From contig NZ_KI273144.1 of assembly GCF_000469585.1 (NCBI RefSeq), positions 291,646-355,645 of the forward strand: a stretch of DNA of 64,000 nt, written 5' to 3'. Below, one piece after another: positions 34,117 through 42,136 of this stretch. The stretch is from Chrysiogenes arsenatis DSM 11915. GTDB taxonomy: Bacteria; Chrysiogenota; Chrysiogenetes; Chrysiogenales; Chrysiogenaceae. The stretch's first letter is position 1, and each line of letters begins with the position of its first letter. Both the position numbers and the translations under genes were made by a program. The notes beneath the pieces are model-generated. The model made no database searches. It was not told the DNA's origin and worked only from the letters and a program-made list of their open reading frames with translations.

Positions 34117-35124
34117 ATGGCAAAAATCAACCTTAGTCGCTTTAATTTTGAAATGCAGCGGAAGTTCCCAGATGCAACGGGCGATTTCTCGGAAATTATC
34201 AATCAAATTGCACTGGCAGCAAAAATTGTTTCGCAGGAAGTCAACCGCGCTGGTATCGCCGACATATTGGGCTATGCTGGCGACACGAACAGCTCAGGCG
34301 ATTCGCAAAAAAAACTGGACGTTATTGCCAATGAAATATTTATTAACGCACTCGACCATATCGGTAAATTCTGCGTGATGGGATCCGAAGAAAATGACGA
34401 AATGGTGCTCCTTGGCCAAAAACACCCGAAAGGGCGCTACTCTATTTTGTTCGATCCGCTCGACGGCTCCAGCAACATCGAAGTCAACGTCAGCATCGGG
34501 ACAATTTTTTCCGTCATGCGCCGCGTAACCCCGCTAGAACAGGGCGACGGAACGATCGATGATCTCCTGCAGTGTGGCCGCAAGCAAGTTGCCGCCGGTT
34601 ACGTACTGTACGGATCAAGTACAATGCTTGTCTTTACCACCGGCCATGGCGTCAATATGTTCACCCTTGATCCGCAAATCGGTGAATTCATTTTAACCAA
34701 CGAAAACGTCCAAATCCCAAACACCACCAAATACTACAGCATTAATGAAGGGAACGCACTGAACTGGAGCGAGCCTCTGCGGCGCTATGTTGACGGCCTG
34801 AAAACCAAAAACAACATCCACGGCAAAGTCCTTTCTGGGCGTTACATCGGCTCCATGGTAGCCGACGTCCACCGCACCCTCCACTACGGCGGCTTCTTTT
34901 CCTACCCGCAAGATTCCGTTAATACCGAAGGGAAACTGCGCCTTTTGTATGAAGCGAACCCCATGGCAATGGTGGTCGAACAAGCAGGTGGCCGCGCTAT
35001 CTGGGGCGGCGGGGATATTCTCGATATTGTACCCAAAAGCTTGCATCAGCGTGTTCCAGTATTCCTTGGTGCCAAAAAAGATATCGACGCCATCGAAGCG
35101 CAGGTGTTCGGAGCAGGCGGTTGA
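34117..35124 (+). CDS. fbp: Fructose-1,6-bisphosphatase, class I
   Basis: Gluconeogenic enzyme of 335 aa hydrolysing fructose-1,6-bisphosphate to fructose-6-phosphate. The metal site FDPLDGSSNIEVNVSIGTIFS and the C-terminal VVEQAGGRA are typical of class I. The GKVLSGRYIGSMVADVHR segment matches the substrate-binding region. GAAAGGA precedes the ATG. Its stop overlaps the start of tsaD. Confidence 0.96.
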   Translation: MAKINLSRFNFEMQRKFPDATGDFSEIINQIALAAKIVSQEVNRAGIADILGYAGDTNSSGDSQKKLDVIANEIFINALDHIGKFCVMGSEENDEMVLLGQKHPKGRYSILFDPLDGSSNIEVNVSIGTIFSVMRRVTPLEQGDGTIDDLLQCGRKQVAAGYVLYGSSTMLVFTTGHGVNMFTLDPQIGEFILTNENVQIPNTTKYYSINEGNALNWSEPLRRYVDGLKTKNNIHGKVLSGRYIGSMVADVHRTLHYGGFFSYPQDSVNTEGKLRLLYEANPMAMVVEQAGGRAIWGGGDILDIVPKSLHQRVPVFLGAKKDIDAIEAQVFGAGG

Positions 35125-36113
35125 GTTTACTTCTCGCCATTGAAACCTCGTGCGACGATACCTCCGTAGCGGTGGTCGATCAGAACTTCGTCGTGCGCAG
35201 CAACATTGTCCGCTCGCAAACGGCAACCCATACACTGTACGGAGGCGTGGTGCCGGAAATCGCCTCACGCCTCCATTTCGGCATAATCGACAGCGTCGTT
35301 GCCGAAGCGTTGGCTCAGGCAGACACAACGCTGGAGGCTGTCGGTGCCATTGCCGTCACGCAGCGCCCGGGACTGATCGGCAGCTTGCTGGTCGGCCTCA
35401 GCTTTGCCAAAGGGCTGGCATGGCGACAAGCCATTCCACTTATTCCAGTGCACCACATCGAAGGGCATATCTTTGCCCCGACCATCGAACACACTATTCC
35501 CTATCCCTTCCTCTGCGGCGTATTCAGTGGCGGACACAGCAACATTTACCGTGTTGATGATTTTGGTCACTATACCATTTTGGCGCGGACACTGGATGAT
35601 GCCATGGGAGAAGCCTACGACAAAGTATCGAAAATGCTGGGACTTGGCTATCCTGGCGGCCCAATTATTGACCGCCTTGCACAACACGGCGAACCGCTGT
35701 TTCCCCTCCCACGCCCACGCATAAAAACCAGTCCGGGCGATTTCTCTTTCAGCGGCCTGAAAACCGCCGTCCTGAACACTATCCGCCAAAACCCCACCGC
35801 GCGGCACGAAGACATCGCCGCATCGTTTCAGGCAACCGCCGTCGGCATGGTCGTTGACCGCATCGTGGAGCTGTGCCGTGAGCAGCGCGTTCAGCACGTT
35901 GCGTTTTCTGGTGGTGTCAGTTGCAACTCACGCCTACGTCACGATGCTGCCGAAGCCTGCCGTGCTTGGGGCATCCAGTGCTATTTCCCCCGCCCCATCT
36001 ACTGCACCGACAATGCCGCGATGATCGGCGTAGCTGGTATGCACCGCTGGCAACGCGGCGATGTCGCCCCCACGTTAGATTTGAACGCAATCGCCAGCGA
36101 AGCGTTGGGGTAA
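35121..36113 (+). CDS. tsaD: tRNA N6-adenosine threonylcarbamoyltransferase
   Basis: ASKHA-fold metalloenzyme of 330 aa that completes t6A37 on ANN-reading tRNAs. Seen are LAIETSCDDTSVAVV, the metal ligands in VHHIEGHI, the GVFSGGHSN nucleotide loop, GYPGGP and AFSGGVSCNSRLR. The start is a TTG overlapping the fbp stop (TTGA), so translation is probably coupled to fbp. No stronger start is available without losing the first strand. Confidence 0.95.
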   Translation: MSLLLAIETSCDDTSVAVVDQNFVVRSNIVRSQTATHTLYGGVVPEIASRLHFGIIDSVVAEALAQADTTLEAVGAIAVTQRPGLIGSLLVGLSFAKGLAWRQAIPLIPVHHIEGHIFAPTIEHTIPYPFLCGVFSGGHSNIYRVDDFGHYTILARTLDDAMGEAYDKVSKMLGLGYPGGPIIDRLAQHGEPLFPLPRPRIKTSPGDFSFSGLKTAVLNTIRQNPTARHEDIAASFQATAVGMVVDRIVELCREQRVQHVAFSGGVSCNSRLRHDAAEACRAWGIQCYFPRPIYCTDNAAMIGVAGMHRWQRGDVAPTLDLNAIASEALG

Positions 36114-36245
36114 GAAACTCACACTTACGTGTGATAAGGAATCGTTACTCCAAAACTTTGCATTTCTTACACATCCGAATAACAAGTTCGCAACATGTCC
36201 AAGTTTACCCTTGAAGTGCTTTGAAATTTTTCACGGGGGTAAATT

Positions 36246-36405
36246 ATGAATAAGCTTTTAGCCGCCTTGCTGTGTACAATAGCGACTATATCGGTAAGTA
36301 CCGCCAATGTTATCAACGTTTACACGGCATTGGAGGATGACCAGTATCCCGTCTACTTAGAATCCTTCAAAAAACAGCATCCCACCATTCAAGTCAATAT
36401 CATTC
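36246..36405 (+). pseudogene. N-terminal remnant of a phosphonate-type ABC transporter substrate-binding protein
   Basis: A signal peptide (MNKLLAALLCTIATISVSTA) is followed by VINVYTALEDDQYPVYLESFKKQHP, typical of 2-aminoethylphosphonate or Fe(III) binding proteins of about 340 aa. Similarity ends near residue 52, and the frame runs on into sequence antisense to the 3' end of the KilA-N gene and stops at 36449. The rest of the gene is not in the window. GGGGG precedes the ATG, so a short exported peptide could still be made. Confidence 0.7.
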
Positions 36406-37236
36406 ATCCAAAACATTCCCTTCCAACTGCTTCACCTTTTTGTCCGTAAGCAGAATTTGCATCTGGTGAATGGCGGTCTGATTCAGAACTTTCAGGCGCT
36501 CGGCCTGAGGGAGCCCCTGATGAATGAAGTAGGCGTTCAGTGTTTCAAGGTTAGCCAAGCAGACAAGCTGGGAAACATTGGCTTCATCGCGAATATTGCC
36601 TTTATGGTCTGGATTTTCGTCTCGCCACTGCTTTGCGGTTCTGCCGAATAAGGCCATGTTGAGCAGATCCGCTTCGCTGGCATAGACGAAATTGATCTGT
36701 TGAGGCGACAGCTCAGACGGGATCAGGTTTGCTCTGATAGCGTCGGTGTGGATGCGGTAATTGATTTTGGTCAGATTGCGGCGGATGTCCCAGCCGAGTT
36801 GCTGGAGTTCTTGCTCTTTGAGTCGCTGGAACTCCTTGATCAGGTAGAGTTTAAACTCGACGGATACCCAAGATGCAAACTCAAAAGCAATATCTTTGTG
36901 GGCATAGGTGCCTCCATAGCGCCCTGATTTGGAGACAATGCCAATGGCTCCGGTGAGGCTACTCCACTTCGTTGGTGTCATAACAAAGGCGTTGCTACCT
37001 GCCTCATTTTTAACCGCCTCGAATTCGACACGGTTAAAATATGGGTTGTTCAGTTGCTCCCATATTCCCAAAAACTCCACGGTAAAGCGGGTGCGTATCC
37101 AATTTTGGATAATAAATCGGGGATCGTCAGCGTTTCTATATTTGGCAATATCGGTCAGCGAGATATAATCATCCTGTTGTATTTGCCGAACTCGTACCGT
37201 CTCGGTAAGCACGGTGATTTCCTTACTCCTTGTCAT
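36400..37236 (-). CDS. KilA-N domain protein
   Basis: A 278-aa protein with an N-terminal KilA-N DNA-binding domain (about residues 20-125: ISLTDIAKYRNADDPRFII, NWIRTRFTVEFLG, then FASWVSVEFKLYLIKEFQRLK). The C-terminal part is helical and of unknown function. KilA-N proteins are common in phages, plasmids and mobile islands. GGGGGGAG sits directly before the ATG at 37236. It lies against a truncated transporter gene and on the opposite strand, which suggests it arrived by insertion. Confidence 0.8.
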   Translation of the reverse strand: MTRSKEITVLTETVRVRQIQQDDYISLTDIAKYRNADDPRFIIQNWIRTRFTVEFLGIWEQLNNPYFNRVEFEAVKNEAGSNAFVMTPTKWSSLTGAIGIVSKSGRYGGTYAHKDIAFEFASWVSVEFKLYLIKEFQRLKEQELQQLGWDIRRNLTKINYRIHTDAIRANLIPSELSPQQINFVYASEADLLNMALFGRTAKQWRDENPDHKGNIRDEANVSQLVCLANLETLNAYFIHQGLPQAERLKVLNQTAIHQMQILLTDKKVKQLEGNVLDE

Positions 37237-37451
37237 TCTCCCCCCTTGCCTGCCATCAACATGCACGCTACCAGTAAAGATTTTGCCACTATAGTGAGTT
37301 AGATTGTTACTGAAAAGCAAAATCTCCTCTACCGCCGCAGGCGAAATAATGGCATAGGTTTTTTTACGAAAAACTTACGGCAACCTCATTATTCTCTGCA
37401 AGCACAAGACTTACACTTGCGCCGCTTCTATACTCTTTTGTGAGGTTCCTT

Positions 37452-38444
37452 ATGCGCACGAATCGTTCAAAGCTCTTGTTCAACCATTTGCTCCTTGCGT
37501 TGCTTTTTCTCCTGACTTTTCTGATCAGTCAGAGCGCTCAGGCGCAATCCTGCCCGCGCGGTCAGCTCAGCGAGCGCTTCTGCGATCATGATGGCGATTT
37601 GGTAGCCGATGCTCCCACCGACCCCAAAGAGTGGGTTGATCCTGCGACGTTGATTTTTGCCTACACGCCAGTCGAAGATCCTTCGGTGTACGCCAAGGTG
37701 TGGGATGGCTTTATCAAACACATGGAAAAAGTGACCGGCAAAAAGGTGCAATTCTTTCCCGTACAGTCGAACGCGGCCCAGCTCGAAGCGATGCGCGCCG
37801 GTCGTCTGCACGTTGCAGGGTTCAATACGGGTTCTAACCCGATTGCCGTTAACTGCGTTGGTTTTGTCCCTTTCACCATTATGGCTTCCAAAGACGGCTC
37901 ATTCGGCTACGAAATGGAAATCATCACCTATCCCGGTAGCGGTATCACTACACCAGCTGACCTGCGTGGCCGTACATTGGCGTTCACCTCGCCAACATCA
38001 AACTCTGGATTTAAAGCTCCATCAGCGCTGTTGGAAGCTGAATTTGGCATGAAAGCCGATGTGGACTTCAAAACGGCCTTTTCCGGCAAGCACGACAACT
38101 CGGTACTGGGAGTCGCCAACAAGGATTACGATGCCGCGGCGGTTGCGAACTCGGTTATGCAGCGGATGATTTCGCGCGATGTGGTGAAAGCTGAGCAAAT
38201 CGTTTCTATTTACAAATCGCAAACTTTCCCGACCACTGGTTACGGTCATGTCTACAACCTCCATCCTGAGTTGGCCAAAAAAGTGAAAGAGGCTTTCTTC
38301 TCCTTCCCATGGGCGGGCTCTACGTTAGAAGCGGAATTTTCCAAGTCGGGCGAAGCGCAATTTATCCCCATAACTTACAAAGAGCACTGGGCGGTAGTAC
38401 GCACGATCGACCAAGCGATGAAAACCAAGTATGAGTGCCAGTAA
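37452..38444 (+). CDS. phnD: Phosphonate/phosphite-type ABC transporter substrate-binding protein
   Basis: A 330-aa exported binding protein. The signal peptide ends near AQA. The PhnD pattern is clear: [64 protein letters not shown] and [20 protein letters not shown] calcium-binding-like [13 protein letters not shown] sits at the mature N-terminus, as in some PhnD homologues. The ATG at 37452 has GAGG upstream. phnC overlaps its 3' end by 14 nt. The transporter is probably not functional here because phnE is broken. Confidence 0.88.
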   Translation: MRTNRSKLLFNHLLLALLFLLTFLISQSAQAQSCPRGQLSERFCDHDGDLVADAPTDPKEWVDPATLIFAYTPVEDPSVYAKVWDGFIKHMEKVTGKKVQFFPVQSNAAQLEAMRAGRLHVAGFNTGSNPIAVNCVGFVPFTIMASKDGSFGYEMEIITYPGSGITTPADLRGRTLAFTSPTSNSGFKAPSALLEAEFGMKADVDFKTAFSGKHDNSVLGVANKDYDAAAVANSVMQRMISRDVVKAEQIVSIYKSQTFPTTGYGHVYNLHPELAKKVKEAFFSFPWAGSTLEAEFSKSGEAQFIPITYKEHWAVVRTIDQAMKTKYECQ

Positions 38445-39306
38445 CACGGACTGTCTGCTGCGCCTCACAGAGCTTACCAAACGCTATCCTACGGGTGATC
38501 GTGCCTTGCGCGGGGTGAGCCTTTCGCTCCCACGCGGCCAAGTGATGGCGCTGATTGGCCCATCGGGTGCGGGGAAAAGTACGCTGATCCGGTGCGTCAA
38601 TCGTTTGGTTGAACCCACCGGCGGGCAGATTTTTCTGGGAGATACCGAGCTGACGCGCCTGAGCCTGTCGGCGCTCCGTCAGCAGCGCCGCCGCATGGGG
38701 ATGATTTTTCAGGAATACGCGTTGGTGGAACGACTCAGTGTTATGGAAAACGTCTTGTCGGGACGGCTCGGCTATGTTGGATTCTGGCGCAGTTTTCTGC
38801 GCCGCTACCCGCAAAGCGATATCGATGCAGCCTTTCGTTTGCTGGAGCGGGTCGGTCTTGATCAATTCGCCAATAAGCGTGCCGATGCTCTTTCTGGTGG
38901 TCAGCGGCAGCGGGTCGGCATCGCGCGAGCACTGATTCAGGATCCCGACATTCTGCTGGTAGATGAACCGACCGCCAGCCTTGATCCAAAAACATCGCGC
39001 CAGATTATGCGCTTGATCTGCGAACTATGCGCCGAAAAAGGGTTAGCGGCGGTCATCAATATTCACGATGTGGCGCTGGCGCAAATGTTTGCAGCGCGCA
39101 TTGTCGGGCTGCGTCAGGGGGAAATTGTCTTTGACGGCTTGCCAGAAGAGCTGACACCCGACGCGCTGACCCGCATTTACGGCGAAGAGGACTGGAGCGC
39201 CGCGGTAGCCACCAGTGACGATGACGACGAATGTTCCACCCCGCAGTCCAATTTTCGGTTTACCGGAACCATGCCGCGCTTTGCGATGCAAGGGGCAACG
39301 ACCTGA
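38431..39306 (+). CDS. phnC: Phosphonate ABC transporter ATP-binding protein
   Basis: ABC ATPase of 291 aa. Walker [10 protein letters not shown], signature [15 protein letters not shown] and Walker [14 protein letters not shown] are intact. The [22 protein letters not shown] region is typical of PhnC. The C-terminal 35 residues are extra and acidic. Its stop overlaps the start of phnE (ATGA). Confidence 0.92.
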   Translation: MSASNTDCLLRLTELTKRYPTGDRALRGVSLSLPRGQVMALIGPSGAGKSTLIRCVNRLVEPTGGQIFLGDTELTRLSLSALRQQRRRMGMIFQEYALVERLSVMENVLSGRLGYVGFWRSFLRRYPQSDIDAAFRLLERVGLDQFANKRADALSGGQRQRVGIARALIQDPDILLVDEPTASLDPKTSRQIMRLICELCAEKGLAAVINIHDVALAQMFAARIVGLRQGEIVFDGLPEELTPDALTRIYGEEDWSAAVATSDDDDECSTPQSNFRFTGTMPRFAMQGATT

Positions 39307-39518
39307 TGACAACGCTGCGCACCTGGAAAGCACCACCGCTCATCCCAAATCCGTGGCTCCGCTATGCGTTCTCTCTCGGCGTGGTCGCTTACCTCTGGCT
39401 GGCCACCGCCAGCATCGAAGTCAATTGGCTGCGCGTGTATGAAGGGCTTGATCGCGGCGCGGCGTTCCTCGCCTCAGAAGCCGCGCGCGAATTGGCGCCT
39501 GTAGAAATTGCGAAATAA
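39306..39518 (+). pseudogene. phnE: phnE permease, N-terminal fragment cut by the prophage
   Basis: 70 codons starting at the ATG that overlaps the phnC stop. The first 57 residues fit a PhnE N-terminus: a basic leader, one membrane segment (AFSLGVVAYLWLATASI) and NWLRVYEGLDRGAAFLAS. PhnE is normally 250-290 aa with several more membrane segments. After about residue 57 the frame passes into prophage DNA and stops. The missing part is expected beyond the left end of the prophage, outside the window. Confidence 0.75.
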
Positions 39519-39559
39519 CCCCACAGGCGCTGTCTTGATAGCGTCAAAGCGAATTTGAC
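39477..39559. other. Candidate prophage right end with inverted repeats
   Basis: PhnE similarity stops near 39476. GAAGCCGCGCGCGAA (39477-39491) resembles the right terminus of phage Mu as I remember it (GAAGCGGCGCACGAA after the first T), and TTGCGAAAT (39508-39516) resembles the core of MuA-binding sites. GCGCCTGT/ACAGGCGC (39495-39502, 39523-39530) and GTCAAA/TTTGAC (39543-39559) are inverted repeats. The expected terminal 5'-TG is not at 39476. A TG does occur at 39500. Confidence 0.35.
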
Positions 39560-40320
39560 TACCACGAATAAATCAACAACTCCCGACTCTCCTTCCTTCC
39601 CTCCTTGCTACCCCCTACCGTATATTTTATGCTCATCTCCTCGCATCGCATACCACTAAAAAGCTCACGAATATCCGGGTGGTCGTTAATCGATATTATC
39701 ATCTTACCTGCAATCGCCTTGGCCATTGCCGCCATTTTTATATAATGCTCAAATCCAAACTCGCACTCATACCCTGCTGTGTGCCAATACGGCGGATCGC
39801 AGTAGAAAAAGGTGTGTGGACGATCATACTTCGCAATACACGCATCCCACGACAGATGCTCGACATATACACGCTGTAACCGCAGGTGCGCTGCCGACAA
39901 ATCCTCCTCAATGCGCGTAAGATTTAACTTCGGCGGGGCAGTAGTTGCCGTGCCGAACGTGGAATTTAGCTTTCCACCAAAGCCAAGTTTTTGAAGATAA
40001 AAAAACCGCGCAGCCCGCTGAATATCAGTCAGCGTATGCACGGGAGTATCCTTGAGCCACTCAAACATCTCCCTGCTACACAAGGAAGTACGAAACTGGA
40101 AAGTAAACTCGTTTAAATGATGCCTAACAACCCGATATAAATTGACCAGGTCGCTGTTAATATCATTGATTACCTCAACAGCTGATGGTGGCTTTAAGAA
40201 GAAAATCGCTGCTCCGCCTGCAAATGGCTCCACATAACACTCATGCTCTGGAAAGTTCGGGATAATCTTTTTCGCTAATCTCTTCTTGCCGCCCATCCAC
40301 GGAATAATCGGTCGAGTCAT
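39559..40320 (-). CDS. Dam-type (D12 class) adenine-N6 DNA methyltransferase
   Basis: A 253-aa D12-class methylase. The SAM-binding PWMGGKKRL and FAGGAAIFF motifs and the catalytic DPPY (FFYCDPPYWHTAGY) are intact. The target-recognition part lies between about residues 90 and 165. Good ribosome site GAGGAGGG upstream of the ATG at 40320, 17 nt after the reverse transcriptase stop. As the last gene before the phage end it occupies the position where Mu carries mom, so protection of phage DNA from host restriction is a reasonable inference. Confidence 0.9.
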   Translation of the reverse strand: MTRPIIPWMGGKKRLAKKIIPNFPEHECYVEPFAGGAAIFFLKPPSAVEVINDINSDLVNLYRVVRHHLNEFTFQFRTSLCSREMFEWLKDTPVHTLTDIQRAARFFYLQKLGFGGKLNSTFGTATTAPPKLNLTRIEEDLSAAHLRLQRVYVEHLSWDACIAKYDRPHTFFYCDPPYWHTAGYECEFGFEHYIKMAAMAKAIAGKMIISINDHPDIRELFSGMRCEEMSIKYTVGGSKEGRKESRELLIYSW

Positions 40321-40337
40321 AGCACCACCCTCCTCAG

Positions 40338-41387
40338 CTATTTTAGTGAGTGAACAAAAGGAAACCTCTCCAGAATATACCTTTGAAGCCCGCGCGCATC
40401 TGCATGGCTGGAGTGTGCCAACCACGACTGCACCGACTGGCGCACTCGTTCAATGCAAACCTCGCCAGCCTCATACTGAATCTTGAGCTTGCGCAACGTC
40501 CGCTTAATACGAGCAATCGAATCGTTACGCAACCGACGATGCGTCGTAAAAATCTTATAGCCCAGAAAGTCAAGCGCCCGCCCACGATGGGCTCCAACCG
40601 GAAAAACCTGCGTTTTCGCATTCGTGCGCAAACGGAGCACATCCCACAAAAACCCCTCAATAACCCGGCGCAGCTCGTGTAAATGGCTCTTATCCCAATG
40701 GACAATACAAAAATCATCCATATAGCGGACATAATAGCGTTCGCGCAGCGTGTGCTTTACATATAAATCCAGCTCGTGCAGGTAAATATTCGCAAACAAC
40801 TGGCTAGTGAGATTACCAATCGGAATACCGCACAGCACAACCACACCCTCTCCCTCTACCGGTGCATCAATAATCCCGTCGAGCAACTCCAGTGTCTTTT
40901 CGCAACTTACCCGCTTGCGCAGTAAACACTTCAAGACTCCATGATCCACCGACGGAAAATAGCGAGCAATGTCCGCCTTCAGCACATAGACCGCGCCATG
41001 GTTGCGCTGCACAATGCGCAAAAAACGCTGTGCCCTATCCGCTCCTCGATGCGTCCCTTTTTCCGGTCGACACGCATAGCTATCAAAAATAAACCGCCGC
41101 TGCCAAAACGGCTCAATCGCAGCCACCAGCGCGTGCTGCACCACACGATCACGGAACGGCAGAGCGCTTATCATGCGCTGTTTTGGCTCATAGACAATAA
41201 AATTACGGTATCTCCCCACACGATACATATCCCACATCAGCTCATTTTGTAGCGCAATTAAATTCCCCTCCAAATCGCGCTCAAATTCCATTACCTCACA
41301 ACGATCTCGCTTCCCCCTGCGTGCCCGCAAATACGCACTATGTAGCGACTCAAAATCAACAATAGTAGTAAACAACGTACTCAACAC
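40338..41387 (-). CDS. DGR reverse transcriptase
   Basis: A 349-aa reverse transcriptase. Motif A is VLKADIARYFPSVDH, motif B-like GIPIGNLTSQLFANIYL is characteristic of diversity-generating retroelement enzymes, and motif C is YVRYMDDF (YMDD at about residues 222-225). ALPFRDRVVQHALV and LRTNAKTQVFPV are also typical. There is no maturase or endonuclease domain. A GTG start at 41387 has AGGAGGG 8 nt upstream, and the longer in-frame reading to 41468 runs back through the template RNA region. It copies the template repeat and mutagenises adenines in a complex with Avd. Confidence 0.93.
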   Translation of the reverse strand: MLSTLFTTIVDFESLHSAYLRARRGKRDRCEVMEFERDLEGNLIALQNELMWDMYRVGRYRNFIVYEPKQRMISALPFRDRVVQHALVAAIEPFWQRRFIFDSYACRPEKGTHRGADRAQRFLRIVQRNHGAVYVLKADIARYFPSVDHGVLKCLLRKRVSCEKTLELLDGIIDAPVEGEGVVVLCGIPIGNLTSQLFANIYLHELDLYVKHTLRERYYVRYMDDFCIVHWDKSHLHELRRVIEGFLWDVLRLRTNAKTQVFPVGAHRGRALDFLGYKIFTTHRRLRNDSIARIKRTLRKLKIQYEAGEVCIERVRQSVQSWLAHSSHADARGLQRYILERFPFVHSLK

Positions 41388-41550
41388 AGTAACATCCCTC
41401 CTAAAAAAATAACGGCCTGAACCAGCCCAAAAAACTACGAACAGACCGCCATTACACTGTTTCGGCACTTGGCCGTGGATACAAGTCCTTTTGAGAGGCG
41501 CACGGTTGCCAGGCCATAAACACAGCCAGGCACTTCAGGCATATCCTCAG

Positions 41551-41665
41551 AAGCGGGACGGGAACCGATATTCGAGTTGACATTCGAACGAGCGTTGTTC
41601 ACGTTCAGCGCAAACACACCAGCAAGCGCACCATTGTTCCAGTTGCCACCACGGATCGGCATCCG
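41551..41665 (-). repeat. DGR template repeat (TR)
   Basis: A 115-bp block between avd and the reverse transcriptase gene that matches the 3' end of the target gene without gaps. On the minus strand it has 21 adenines, mostly in nine AAC/AAT codons, the usual design for adenine mutagenesis. A short open frame over it (41435-41683) is the image of the target gene and not a separate gene. Confidence 0.93.
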
Positions 41666-41692
41666 TAAATAACTCATACCCAAAAAAACACA

Positions 41693-42073
41693 CTACCCCT
41701 GAACCGACCGCACCCAGCCGCCAATCATGCGACCAATCTCATCATTCATGCGCGACCACAATTCATAGCGGCGCATATCCAAGTAACCCAAACCGTGTGC
41801 TAACCGAACCCGCGAGCGCAACACTTCCAGCTCCACATCCAAATCCTGCAACGTGGTTTTCTTGTGATAGCGCTTATTGCACGTGACAATCAACCGCAAC
41901 AATTGACAGAGCGACTCTCTAATTTCCGCACCCAGCACATGCCGCTCATATTTTGGAAACTGCCGCAAAAATCCATATGCCGCATATATCATTGCTTCGC
42001 ACTTCTGGCGAATCATAAGCTCACTTGCCACGGGTGGCTCTGCTGGCAACTCCCTTTCACCTCGACGAGACAT
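41693..42073 (-). CDS. avd: DGR accessory variability determinant (Avd-like)
   Basis: A 126-aa, mostly helical basic protein between VR and TR, the standard place for Avd. The pattern of four amphipathic helices (for example AMIYAAYGFLRQFPKYERHVLGAEIRESLCQLLRLIVTC, split here by LGAEI) matches the S23/Avd four-helix-bundle family, whose pentamer binds the reverse transcriptase and template RNA. AAGGAGGG lies just before the ATG. Confidence 0.85.
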   Translation of the reverse strand: MSRRGERELPAEPPVASELMIRQKCEAMIYAAYGFLRQFPKYERHVLGAEIRESLCQLLRLIVTCNKRYHKKTTLQDLDVELEVLRSRVRLAHGLGYLDMRRYELWSRMNDEIGRMIGGWVRSVQG

Positions 42074-42092
42074 GCACCCTCCTTATTTTCGA

Positions 42093-42114
42093 GGGGTGGA
42101 CTCTCGTCCACCCC
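42093..42114 (-). other. DGR target hairpin with GRNA tetraloop
   Basis: On the minus strand GGGGTGGAC-GAGA-GTCCACCCC gives a perfect 9-bp stem and a GAGA loop, 33 bp downstream of VR and 22 bp beyond the target stop codon. In the Bordetella phage DGR a hairpin of similar stem length with a GRNA loop behind VR is needed for efficient retrohoming. No T-run follows, so it is not a typical terminator. Confidence 0.75.
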
Positions 42115-42136
42115 AACAGATAACACGCACCAGAAC

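Noticed and set aside
41435-41683. 82-codon gene over the TR
   Set aside because: Its first half is the template copy of the target's 3' end, and the rest is unrelated to any protein. In DGRs this region is a non-coding RNA.
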